64,000 nucleotides of DNA from Gnetum montanum. Its lineage: Eukaryota; Streptophyta; Gnetopsida; Gnetales; Gnetaceae. Each line of letters begins with the position of its first letter. Position 1 is the stretch's first letter. A model generated the notes under the pieces. That model saw nothing but the letters and a program-made list of their open reading frames with translations, had not been told where the DNA came from and made no database searches. Shown here piece after piece: positions 22,055 through 33,120 of the stretch. The DNA is taken from the NCBI GenBank assembly GCA_015680685.1, contig MNCI01020757.1, positions 140,659 through 204,658 on the forward strand. The letters run 5' to 3'. Made by a program: the position numbers and the translations under genes.

Positions 22055-22566
22055 AAATTTTTATTTATCAATGACCAAAATTGTTCTTAATATATATTTT
22101 TGTTTTTTATTAAATTTTTTTCAAAAAATATTTATTTTTTAAATAAATTATTTTACAACTTCTATCTAAGTTTATTGATGGGTAATTGTTCTTAGATACC
22201 AATAAATAAAAATATTGTAATTTTTATATATAAAAATCATTATATTGTATTGCATTTTAAATTGTTGTTCTATGAACAAAGAAATATACACATAATTTTA
22301 TTAAAATATAAAAATTGCTAAAGTTACTAAGGTTCTATATTTAAAGCTTGTTTCTTTTTCGCAACCTGATTGTTTGCCATTTGCGTTGCGTTGCTACCAT
22401 TGCCGTTTGCGTTGCGTTGCTGCCGTTGCCATCACGTTGAGTCATTTCCGTTTCCGGTAACTATGCCTGAGGGTGCCATTTCCCTTTGTTTTTATTACAA
22501 GCCACTGAAATCACTTTCTAACTTATGGGCACTGTTAAAGTTTTCACTTTTCAGTTATATGTTTTT
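22055..22566. other. AT-rich spacer between hAT and LRR pseudogenes
   Basis: The first 300 bases are very AT-rich and probably belong to the 3' side of the hAT element. Then comes a CpG-containing repeat (22380-22430). No gene is seen. Confidence 0.6.
22380..22430. repeat. Two 26-bp GCGTTGCG-containing units
   Basis: A unit of about 26 bp starting TTTGCGTTGCGTTGCT occurs at 22380 and 22406. It keeps several CpG sites in a region otherwise poor in them. Confidence 0.85.
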
Positions 22567-25245
22567 TCAATTTGTGGTTCACCTTAACCAGCTCATTGCT
22601 CTATCCAATTGCTCATCAATAACTCATTTGAGTATTTGTCATAACCATTGAACAGGAACGATGCCGTCCACCTTCGAAAGCTCCTTGCCAAATCTTCGGT
22701 ATTTGTACTAGTCTAGTGTCTAATAACGTTATCTCTGGAAACATCCCTCCCTGCTTAGGAAATTTATCATCTATTGTTCTTCTGAATCTTCGTGACAATG
22801 TATTAAGTGGCACCATTCCTCTTCGAATTGCAAATCTGAAGTCACTGCAAAGCATCAGTCTCCGAAGAAACAAATTATAGACAGCATTTCAACTGAGTTA
22901 CCACTCTTAAACAAGTCACTTGGCTATCTATATTTGTCTGAAAATATGTTATCAGGTTCCATCTGTCTAGTAGAAACCATTTGTCCAGTAGAATTCCTTC
23001 ACAGATGGAAAACTGCCCTGTTCTTAAAGACCCTGTACTTCTGGAAACAATCTGTCCAACCACACAAGTTGCGGGTATCAAAAACATTGTATTTAATTTT
23101 GATTTGTCAGCAAATGCTTTGATAGGAGAAGTGCCACTACAAATAGCAGATCAAACAGTTTACAAATCTCTCAAGAAATCAACTTTTTGGAACCAGTGTA
23201 TCTTAATTCTTACATGGATAGTTGGTTAGATGCTAGCCAAATCACTCTCTCTCAACAATTTGAGTGGCAACCTTTTCAAATCAATTAGGATTAAGGTCAC
23301 CCAGCTACAGAGCATAGATCTGTCTGGTAATAGCTTTACCGGATCTATGCCTACGTCTCTGTTAAATCACTTGGCTCTGCATTTTTTAAACTTCTCCCAC
23401 TACCTTGATGGAGAGGTCCCGGGTCTACACAGCGACTTCAAAAAGCTAAGATTAAGGAGATAGTCGTTCCTTGGAAATTCAAATTTATGCAAATAACCTC
23501 AAAGCAAAAACAATATTCTAAAAATTATGCTTGGCATTCTAAGTTGCCTTTTGTTGCTTATTGTTGCAAGGATCAAAACAACCAAAAGGCGAACTCCAAA
23601 AAATAAGTTAAATATTATCATTGTTATTATTGAAGTTTCATTAGTTCAGAAGATTCATAGGATATAATGGACAAATATTACATTTTCATTAAAAATAAAG
23701 ACAAACACCAATGGGAGCATCAAAAACAAATTATACAAGCTTTTTTGCTATAGCATTATAACACTCTATCAAATGAGTAGTCATAGCACATGAAAGAAAC
23801 ACATGTAACTCATCTTCATGGGGTTCTTGATATGCACAACCTACAAATGTGCTCTTCTTGAGGTAATTGAATCCATCTTACATTTTTAATTCTAAGAGAA
23901 TGAAACTTAAGCAAAGCTTGCTAATAGCATTCCAATACTTATGGGAATAGTAGCTAAAAGATAGTGAGCTTCTACATCTAGTTTATTATATCTAATGTGG
24001 TGTAAATAGTATTGTCTCTTGCCTTCCACATTAGTCTACTTGCCTAATTAGTGAATATGCTTAGGATTTTGCTACATGTTCTCTCAAGAGATATTCCATA
24101 TTTTCAACCATTATATCCTTTGAAAATACCAAGCAGCATCTCTTGCAAATCTTAAGAACTTTTTTAGAAATTGTCTTACCTTAAGGTATGCAAGTTTTGG
24201 GTCTATGAAAATGAATTGGCACAAGGCTTCTGCTTCTAAAGCAATAAATCACATTCACATAATAACATTGAGTAAGGTGTTTGCACTCATAGAAAGGTCT
24301 ACAAAGGTGTCTTAACCTCTGAAATGGTAGTTTCTGTGAAATGTTTCTCTTCTACAAATCAAAGTGAAACTCATGAAAGCTTCAAAAAGGAATGTCATGC
24401 ATTAGGGAAAATGAGATATCGTAACATTCTAATGATTATTATTGTGGTTTGGTCCAATGAATTAAAAGCCTTGATAATGCCATTCATGAGTAATGGCAAT
24501 CTCTATTCTCTTCTTCACAACAAATAAAATAGCTTATTGATCCCATTAAAGTTACTTGTTAGATTGAAAATATTAACCAAGTTAGTAAGGGGATTTGCCT
24601 ATTTGCATCATGATTGTAATTTTCTAGTCCTACACTTTGACATGAAACTGTAGAACCTATTATTGGATGATGATATAACTATGGACCTCTCTAATTTCCG
24701 AATACCTTGTCTCATGGGAGATCTTGATTATCCAATAACATCATCATCTCTAACCGTGAAAGGCACTATTGGTTATATTGCTCTAGGTATGCTTTTCTTA
24801 TTTTTACCTTCTTTTAAAATTTAAATAAAATTTTTGACTTCAAAAATCAAAGTAAAATTTTCTTTAAATGAAGAATATATGCTAAATGGTTTTTGGGAGT
24901 ATGGGATTGGAGAAAGAACATTTGTCAAAGGTGATGTATATAGCTTTGGAATGGTTACCTTAGAAGTCGTTACAAGATTGAAGCCCACATTTAAGAGGAT
25001 CTTACATTGCCATTGTGGATTTGTATGGCCTTGGAAAGGAAATTAAAAGAAGGAGAGAAATCATTAAAAATATTATAAATATAGTAGATGAAGTTGGAGG
25101 AGGAATTGAAGTAGACAAACATGAATAAATATCAACATTTTGATGTTAGGTCTTAGATGCACTTGCCAAAATGCTTCCATGAGGCCTAGTATGAAGGAAG
25201 TTGTGTCATTTCTACAATCAGTTGATTTTTTAAATTCATAGAATT
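22567..25245 (+). pseudogene. LRR receptor-like kinase pseudogene split by a LINE fragment
   Basis: Living relatives are plasma-membrane receptors with extracellular leucine-rich repeats and a cytoplasmic Ser/Thr kinase. LRR units are clear: LSNCSSITHLSICHNH (22600-22648), NVISGNIPPCLGNLSS (22720-22770), LNLRDNVLSGTIP, LRIANLKSLQSISLRRNKL, then LQSIDLSGNSFTGSMP (23305-23355) and GEVPGL. A FLGNSNLCK cap and a hydrophobic helix (about 23515-23580, IMLGILSCLLLLIVA) with a basic stop-transfer follow. Kinase pieces are KVYKGVL, VSVKCF (Lys kept), HFDMKL.NLLLDDD (HRD-type loop, Arg lost), MDLSNFR (DFG mutated), GTIGYIAL, GDVYSFGMVTLEVVTR and CTCQNASMRPSMKEVV. A likely intron lies near 24787-24898. 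The layout resembles subfamily XII. Only the C-terminal LRRs are present. Frameshifts, stops and lost kinase residues make it a pseudogene. Confidence 0.88.
23629..24260 (-). mobile_element. LINE 3'-end fragment inside the LRR kinase pseudogene
   Basis: On the minus strand a degraded zinc-binding RT domain (zf-RVT) of plant LINEs is readable: HICRLC near 23836-23855 and, after a frameshift, EDELHVFLSCAMTTHL (23775-23825). It separates the receptor's membrane segment from the glycine-rich loop of the kinase, where coding resumes near 24262. The first 70 bases resemble 36104-36176. No poly(A)/poly(T) end or target duplication was recognised, so the exact limits are approximate. Confidence 0.65.
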
Positions 25246-25936
25246 GAAAGATAATACCAAGAAACTTGGAAGAAGTTATCACTGTTATGGAATCACAACC
25301 CCCTCTCCACCACAAAAGGGCAAAAGTTGATAGTTCAACTTTTCCTTTTTCTGAGTAGTGATTTCAAGTAATTCTTTTCCTAAGAAATAAAGCTACATTG
25401 ATAGTCCAACTTCTTCTTATTATTAGGGATTCCACGTAAGTATTTTCCTAAGAAATGAAGTTATTAGCTTTTGCTTATGATTTCTTCATTTATTATTAGT
25501 AAAATGATACATTTTATATGAAATACTTGTGACTATAAGCATTTGCTTCATATTGCAATTGTGGAACACACCATTGTTGTTGATACACTAAGTTGTTGCT
25601 CTTTGAGAAGCTAAGCTTGCAACTCTACTCTATGTTTAGCCTAAGTTTAGCAGAGGCCAAATCATAACTTTATAATCTAACATTGTTCATCAACATCAAA
25701 CCATAGCTTAGAACTTCTAAATAAAGAATTTAACCACCAGGTTGACCTATCATTGTTAATCATGTTTAACTAAATTTGATCCATGCTTCTCGTTCTTTAT
25801 ACTTAACACAACTAATTAACCATTTCTTCTAATGATCTAATATAAAATTTATGTTTTAAACATTATAAATATATACTATTGCCAGAATTTAAAGTCAATG
25901 TTAAAGATATGGAAGCACAAGGATAGTGTCCTTAGC
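25246..25936. other. 3' flank of the kinase pseudogene, no gene
   Basis: AT-rich DNA. An approximate direct repeat of 'aagaaat/gaagctt' blocks occurs near 25380-25460. Nothing codes convincingly. It ends at the target site AACAC of element F. Confidence 0.6.
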
Positions 25937-25941
25937 AACAC

Positions 25942-26796
25942 TGATGAGCCGTGATATCAAGGCTACGATATCACATATGTGATATCGAGTCCATGATATT
26001 AGAGCCTGCCAAGCGATATCAGACATCCGATGTTGAAACCTGTCCCATTGCCTATAAATAAGAGGTGAGCACACTTGGTTTGGCAATAGGTTAGTTAGTT
26101 TTCTTAGTCCCTTACCTAAACTCTTGTAGTTTTCCCTTCTCAGAATTAGAATTATTTCTCAGTGCCCACAGTAAGAGTCATAAAGTAAACGGATCTTTAT
26201 TCGAGCATTGTGTACCTGAGCACACCTTGTGTTCGGAAATAAAGATGAACTTTGTGATAAACCTTGTAGCATTCAGAATAGCTTATTTCTTACCCTTAAT
26301 GTTATTTACAGTTCTTTAATGTTTTCATAGTTAATTAATGTTGCTTTTATCGATTCATTAATTCTTGCAAGTAAGCACACTCAGTATGACCACTTCAAGT
26401 ATGCGTGGAACACTTGGTAACCCAATAACTATTAGCGTTTGGTAATCCCACTAGTGTTGCACTAGTTTAGGATGTGTACAACATGTGGGAACGAATGTTG
26501 GTGTTAGGACTAGTTAGAGCATAATTGATTAGTTAAATTAAATTAGTTACTTAATTATTTCATTTCTTCCTCTTAAGCACCAGGACATAAAACATAAAAA
26601 ATCATAAAAATCATATGCCTCAAGTTTACTTAACCATACAATCGTGCCATACAAGTAAGCTTGGGAAGATAATGATTGACTAACCCATCCTTGTTCTATG
26701 AAGGTGCATAAGCACTTAGTCCTTGGAATTTGACTGGATCATGTGTGAACACTTGTATTCGTATGGTTAAGCATAGGGGTACCTCACCGTCCATCA
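25942..26796 (+). repeat. 5' LTR of element F
   Basis: It is 855 bp, TGATGAGCC to CATCA. U3 contains six GATATC-type cores starting at 25953, 25967, 25981, 25995, 26015 and 26029 (spacings 14, 14, 14, 20, 14), followed by a TATA box at 26052 and AATAAA at 26238-26243. The order U3 array, TATA, poly(A) signal gives R starting near 26080. Confidence 0.94.
26052..26060 (+). promoter_or_regulatory. TATA box in F 5' LTR
   Basis: CTATAAATA, 18 bp after the last core of the GATATC array. The same box occurs at 35184-35192 in the 3' LTR and, on the minus strand, in C (45641-45650 and 39753-39762) and E (56645-56654). Transcription would start about 25-30 bp downstream. Confidence 0.75.
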
Positions 26797-26797
26797 T

Positions 26798-26815
26798 TGG
26801 CACTGTTGCCAGGGA
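26798..26815 (+). other. Primer binding site of element F (tRNA-Asp type)
   Basis: TGGCACTGTTGCCAGGGA starts two bases after the LTR. It differs from TGGCGCCGTTGCCGGGGA at three positions, all transitions. Confidence 0.88.
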
Positions 26816-26941
26816 CTTTGTTGTTTATGCGCTAATTAGAACTTAGGAATCTTCCCATCATTGGAACGACCCTTAGGGTTAGTTATGAAAAAATAAATAA
26901 ATAAAATATATAATAATATATTACACATTGAATAATTAATT

Positions 26942-28813
26942 ATGTCTCCTTCTTCCTATGAAAGTGCTTCACCGCCTAGGTCTAACACAATGAATAGTCG
27001 GAGGCATAGTACACATGATGACCTGCCAGTACCCCAATAGTTTCACTTGGTATATGCTCATCCTGATGAGTATGTACCAGATTTTACTTTTATCCTTCAC
27101 CAAGATGAACAACTTCATTGGCGTGATTTAGAGGGTAACATAGTATTACCTCTCAATTGCTCAATTCCAAGTGTGCTTCTTCGTGCTATTACACGAATTG
27201 GTATGTAGCACTTACAGAAAAAATATGTTGTGCATGAACAAGATTTAAGGGATTATCAACCTACAAAGGCACAACAGCAAAGGGACCTACAATAGGAGAG
27301 ACATTATAAATCTATGAAGGGGAAGTGGTCTCAAGACATTTTTTATGTCCTAAGTGAAAATGAGGGTGGTGAACCTGCCTCAAGAGGTTTTCCACAAAAT
27401 GATGTTCCTCCCATTGACTTTAGTTAAGGGGTTGTGTATCAAAACCTTCACTCAACCATCCATAACCAAGGTTCTTATGCCAACGGACACAAAGGGTCAG
27501 AGAAAGGAACAAAAATGCATGATAAAGATGGACATTCTGATCATAACCGTGACCAAGGCTACAACCATTGAAGAGAGGGTAGCAGGCACAGTCATGGTGA
27601 CAATCCTCCTTCTTCTTCACCTTCATCAGCTCCTTCCCCCTCTCCTTCAAGATCTAAACACAGTTGCAAAGGAAAGGACCATGAGGATAAGGGTAGGAGA
27701 AATAGAGAAAATAGACAAAATAGTTGAGAAAGGGGATAAGGGCACTCTAGAGAAACACACCGCGAAAGAAGGAAAAGTAGGGAACAACATAGGCATCATA
27801 GATGCCATAGATAGTATGATCATGATGAACCCCTATTTTTCACCCGAAGTATGTTAGACAGAAAAGAGGCCATTAGAATTCCAAAAAGGCACGAAAAGGA
27901 TAGTAGGATCAAAAGATTAGACATGAACAATATCCCACGATTTGAAGGGGGATACAACGTTGATCCTTAAAATCATCTACAAGAGCTCTATGACACATGT
28001 GCCTTTCAAAACATAGAAAATGAATGGAAAAAACTTACATTGTTTTCATGGACATTGATCAAAGAAGCAGAAAGTTGGTACTAGTCCTTAGAACTAGAAT
28101 CTATTCACCGATGGAGTACCATGTTATAATTATTCAATGATAAGTATCAAACGTACTTCTAAGTGTCCAACCTACGTAAGGAAATCCAAGAATGGAAACA
28201 AGGTGGACACGAACCCTTGGATGCTGCTATGGGCCAATATTATGCATTGTTGCATTGTTGCCCTGACCATGGATACTCATAGAGGGAACAACTACGCCAT
28301 CTTGTAGATGGGCTTAGGCATGAAATATCAAGAACCCTTGGGACTTATGCCCAAGAAAGACTATCCAAGCTTAGAGCCCATCAAGTACAAAGATTGTTGA
28401 AGTAAGTTTCTAAAGAGGAAGATGAGTTAAGGGGAAGAGAAAGTGCGGAAGAACAAAATAAAGATCCTTCCCTCTGAAAGAAGGAAGTTATATTTTATGA
28501 GGATAAAGAAGAGTCAAAAGTATTAGAAAAGATAGATCAAATGTGGGACTTCCTAGATAATAAATTCCAAACTATTCTCAAAATAGTAGAGGAGTCTAGA
28601 GAGCAGGGTAGCGATTGAGAAAGGGAAAAAAAGAAAGAAGTTGAATATGCACGTAATAAAGGTAATGGCAAAGTTGCCATCATCAAAGAGGTTGTGGATT
28701 CGGATACAGACAATGATGATGGATGTGAGATATGCCAATATGACCATCCTAAGGGATGTTGCCCAGTAATCGCACATCTACAGGAGTCTAGGATGTATGC
28801 ACTCAACCCATGA
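26942..28813 (+). pseudogene. gag: gag of element F
   Basis: The frame begins MSPSSYES at 26942. Near 27070-27170 it reads DEYVPDFTFILHQDEQLHW and DLEGNIVLPLN, the family N-terminal domain. A basic, His/Arg/Asp-rich part (27480-27800) is followed by the core LDMNNIPRFEGGYNVDP (27920-27970) and a WSTML.LFNDKYQTY block (28115-28160). The nucleocapsid knuckle CEICQYDHPKGCC (28725-28765) fits CX2CX3HX4C. The stop TGA is at 28811-28813, but sister copies suggest read-through into the linker and protease. Stops (mostly TAG for CAG) and small shifts break the frame. Confidence 0.87.
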
Positions 28814-30120
28814 TTAAACAGAAGGAAAACAACCCAAAGGTTACCTTACCCTCAAGGTAACCACAGGAATTTCCACCAACCCTTGACGTATTATCCAAGT
28901 GGAACTCCACCACAACCAAATGAATAGTATCAATAGTGGCAACACCCAAAATCATGGGGGATGCCACCACCACATCAATAGTACCCTTACCATCAACTTG
29001 ACCCATATGGGTACTACATGTAGCAGCCAATCTCTCCACGTGACTCTACTAGTCACATCACTCCTCAACCTCACTACAAAATCCACGAGTACCATAGAAC
29101 TCCTTCTCCTAGGGGAGATGTTCCACAAATGTACTATCCTTCTTGTCCAACTGCACCTCTTCCACCCTTAGCTCCATTACCACCTGCTCCAGCTATGCAG
29201 GGTAAGCTCCTTGCCCAGTCGTAGCAACACAACATGACAAGGGCTATTAATCCTCAACCTACTATTGGTTTAGACAACTGCATAAAGAAGAGACCTTTCT
29301 TTAGGACCAACAATCCAATTGAGTTCTTCCAGCCATAAGTGACTAATTGTCCAAATGCCTCACTATCATTCGAGACTTCGAAACTCCCTTCAAATCAAAA
29401 ATCACATTCAATGCGTACAGTCATGATGACTCATGTCATTACTGATTGGATTAAAGTTGGTTACCTTCCTAGGAAATTCTCTAATCTTGGAAGTCCTCTT
29501 ATATATTTACAAATCGTTGGGAATGAGCCTTGCAAAGCTCTTTTGGATTCAAGTTCTAGTGTTAACTTAATCTCTCAAGAAATGTATAAAGCTTGGAACC
29601 TACCACCACTAAAAAAGAGTAATATTCATCTAGAGCTAGCCAACTAGTCCATCACTGTACAATTAGGACTAACTGAGGACATTTTCATCACTATTTATGA
29701 ATGGTCATATCCAACTGATTTCCTAGTGATTCAAGTCAACAATTGTAAGGGGGACTTCCCAATCATTATGGGAAGAGCATGGCTAAGCACAATTGATGCA
29801 CACCTAAGAATACATGATCTTTCCCTAGAAATATCAAACAAAAATATGTTCAAAAAGATCGAGAGGAAGAAACTTCCATGCATTGCATACAGTGACATAG
29901 GGTGTAATTGCATGCAGAAGTCTTGGTTTGTACAATGTTTAACATTGCCTACATGCAACCAGTGTGCACAAGTAACTAACATACAAAGATGCCTATATGC
30001 AACAACCACAAGATAGGAAGGCACCCAGTGGCTAATAGCTGACCAAGAGAGAAATTCCACCTTATGCATGGAACCAACTAAGAGCTTGACTTGTGCCTAC
30101 ATTGATAGCATAAACACATT
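28814..30120 (+). pseudogene. pol: Pro/Gln-rich linker and protease of element F
   Basis: The linker reads YYPSGTPPQPNE, then repeated Pro/Gln/Tyr and APLPPLAPLPPAPAMQG (to about 29205). The protease follows, starting near DWIKVGYLPRKFSNLGSPL (29450) with active site ALLDSSSSVNLI (29540-29575) and DFPIIMGRAWLS (29750-29785). The Gly of the retropepsin D-(S/T)-G triad is Ser. The open pieces 29339-29647 and 29726-30016 are this frame, separated by one TAG that replaces a Gln codon. Confidence 0.88.
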
Positions 30121-30169
30121 AAAGTAAGTCCATTGCCAACTTCCAAGTCCCAACATCGAAAATATCAAC

Positions 30170-31700
30170 TTGGGGAAGTTGGAAATCCTTGATAAGTTTA
30201 AGCAGGAGCCTCTTAAGTTAAAATCGTTACCCATTGGTATGGAATACACATTTCTTAAGAATGGAAAATCAATAATTATTAATACTAAGCTCGCTCCTCA
30301 TCAAAAAGAAAGACTACTGGAAGTGGTAAAAAATTGGTCGAAAGCCTTTACTTGGTCATATCCCAAATTAACCAGAATAGATCCTAGGATATGCCAACAT
30401 AGAATTTACATTGATCCCTCCATGAAGCCTCGATGACAATTACAAACGTGACTAAACCAAAATCTTAAGCAAGTGGTTAAGGAAGAAATTGAATAGCTTC
30501 TAAAAGCTAGGTTCATCTATCCCATTACTGATAGCAAATGGGTTAGTCCCTTAGTTATTGTGCCTAAGAAGGGAGGTAAATGGAGGGTGTGTATAGACTT
30601 TAGGCTACTAAATATGGAAACATTTAAAGACCACTTCCCATTGCCATTCGTTAACCAAGTCTTAAATACCATTGCAAGGCATTGCTGCTATAGTTTTCTG
30701 GATGGTTACAATGAATATAATCAAATTCAAATAGCACTAGAAGACCAGGCCAAGACTACATTCACAAGTCCTTGGGGAACATTTGCATACAAATAGATGC
30801 TATTTGGCTTGTGCAATGCCCCAGCAACATTTCAACATTTGGTTCTAAGCATATTTTAGCAGCAAATAGGAAATGGTGTGGAGCTCTTTATGGACAATTT
30901 CTTCACCTATGGAGTGGACTTTGATCAAGCATTGGACCGATTAGAGCAAGTATTAAAACGATGTGTAAAACCCAACTTAAAGCTCAACTGGAAAAAAAGC
31001 CATTTAATGGTCCAAGAAGGTGTTGTATTAGGGCATAAGATTTCACAAACAGGGATAGAGGTAGATCTTAAAAAGATCAAAGTCATCCAAGGAATCACTC
31101 ATCAACCTAAAACTATAAAAGATATCTGGTCATTACTTGGACATACTGGCTATTATAGACACTTCATTGAGAACTTTTCGAAGGTCGCAAAACCATTGGT
31201 CAAATTAACAAAAAAATACATACCCTTTGGATGGACTAGGGAGTGTGAACTAACTTTCCAAACCTTAAAATAGAAGTTCATAGAAACACCCATTCTACAA
31301 GCTCCTGACTAGTCCAAACCATTCCATATAATGACTGATGCATCCAACTTTGTTTTAGGAGCCATACTTACATAGTTAGATGACCAAAAACATTCCTATT
31401 ACATCCACTGTGCAAGTCAAAGTATTGTTGGTACACAACTTAAATATACCACAATCGAGAAAGAGTTAATGGTTATGGTGTTTGCACTAGATAAATTTAG
31501 ACATTATGTATTAGGCTACAAGATATTTGTACATATGGATCATAGTGTAATTCAATTCCCAATGAATAAACCAATGGCGAACCCTCACATCATATAATGG
31601 CTCGTGATCTTACAAGAGTTTGATCTTACGATGATCGATCGTAAAGGCATCGAGAACGTTGTTTCTAATCATTTATCTTAGTTGCAATGGGACAACAAAG
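30170..31700 (+). pseudogene. pol: Reverse transcriptase and RNase H of element F
   Basis: The RT N-terminus reads PLKLKSLPIGMEYTFLKN, then the fingers VPKKGGKWRVCIDFRLLN (30565-30620), FPLPFVNQVLNT, YSFLDGYNEYNQIQIALEDQ and LFGLCNAPATFQ (with shift). The catalytic box is FMDNFFTYG (30888-30915): its second Asp is Asn, which by itself would abolish polymerase activity. The thumb ends near 31270. RNase H keeps its acidic residues in TDASN (31334), EKELMVMVF (31460) and HMDHS (31535). Five or more in-frame stops are present. Confidence 0.9.
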
Positions 31701-31859
31701 AGGATAAATATCTAATTTCTGATCATTTTCCTAATGAACTCCTCTTTGCAAGTGTGATAAACAATTAAGTACCCACTGATACAACTTGGTACAATAGCGT
31801 TCTCACTTATATGCTTACATAAGAAACACCACAAGGGTTAGATGTTAAAAACAAATAGT

Positions 31860-33120
31860 AGTTTCTACACCAAGCCAAGTATTTCATGGAAATCAATGGG
31901 CATCTTTATAAAGTATGTTTTGATGGCTTGGTTTGATGCTGTGTTCCCAATGTAGATCAATTGTGAGTTCTCCAAGATGCTCATGAGGGCCTTTGTGGGG
32001 GTTTATGCTAGGAGATGAACAACCATTAAAATCTTACTTGTAGGATATTATTGGCCTACATTATTTTGGAACACTCATCATTTCATCCAATCTTGTGAGT
32101 GCTGCCAATGACTGCTAGAATGGAGGGTACACAACAATGGATTCAACCATTAGAACTCTTTGACATATGGGGAATTGATTTTATGGAGCCTATTACACCA
32201 ATGTCCAATGGAAAAGCCTACATTGTTGTTGCTATTGACTATTTTACAAAGTGGGTAGAAGTAGCCACTGTTACGAACTATACATCATCTACCACTGCAC
32301 AATTTGTTCAACAACAAATTGTAAATAGGTTTGGTGTGCCTCATGCACTTATTTTAGAAATGGTACACATTTTACATGAGTGACTTTTCAAAAGTTGATG
32401 CAACGCTTAGGAGTTCAACACAAGCTGACTACACCATATCATCCTCAAGTGAATGGTCAAGCCAAAGTCACCAATAGAAAGATTACAAAAATATTGACAT
32501 GAACTATTAGCAAGTATAGGCGAGATTGGAGCACCAAACTGAATGATGCTCTTTGGGCATATCGCTCCACATGGAAACTCCCTATAGACTACTCTCCCTA
32601 TGAGTTAGTGTACAATAAACTTCCAATGCTTCCTATTCAAGCCAAGCTCCATACACTATCCACAACATGTGACCTCAACCTTAACCTCAATCTAACACAA
32701 AAAGAACAATTAATGAATCTCAACTTGTTAGATGAGAACTAATTAGTCTCCGTGTCATCTAACGAATTACACAAGACCTTTAATAAACAATGTCATGACC
32801 TAGAAATTAGAAAAGTTAAATACCAACGAGGAGATAAGGTTCTCTATTGGAACCCCACACATGTGCCACAATGCACTAAATTTCAAACGCTGTGGGAGGG
32901 ACCTTACTTTATTCATGAAAATTTTCCTTCAAGGGCCATGATGATCTATAAACTTGAAAGCCCAGATAAGAAATTATTGGTCAACATCCAAAAAACCAAA
33001 CCTTTTCATGAGCCTACAACAACCAGTACCAATACTACCTTTGTTGATGGACAACCATGTTCCTTGTTTCAGATTTCCTCCTTCCAACTTAGTTGTGGGG
33101 GAGAGGGCCACCAATGCTAA
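31860..33120 (+). pseudogene. pol: Integrase of element F
   Basis: The zinc domain is degraded (QDAHEGLCGG near 31975, CECCQ-like near 32095). The core has WGIDFMEP (32168-32195, first Asp), AIDYFTKWVE and VNRFGVPHALI, after which a frameshift destroys the second Asp block near 32360. The last catalytic residue is Lys in NGQAKVTN (32450) where A and G have Glu. The C-terminal part is well preserved: DKVLYWNPTHVPQCTKF, LWEGPYFI and KTKPFHEPT (32830-33020). There is no chromodomain. It is disabled at two of three catalytic residues. Confidence 0.88.

Noticed and set aside
22380-22430. CRISPR-like or satellite array
   Set aside because: Only two units and no spacers; the rest of the window is a plant genome.
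27354-27857. 167-codon frame as a separate gene
   Set aside because: It is an out-of-frame reading of F's gag basic region, low in complexity.
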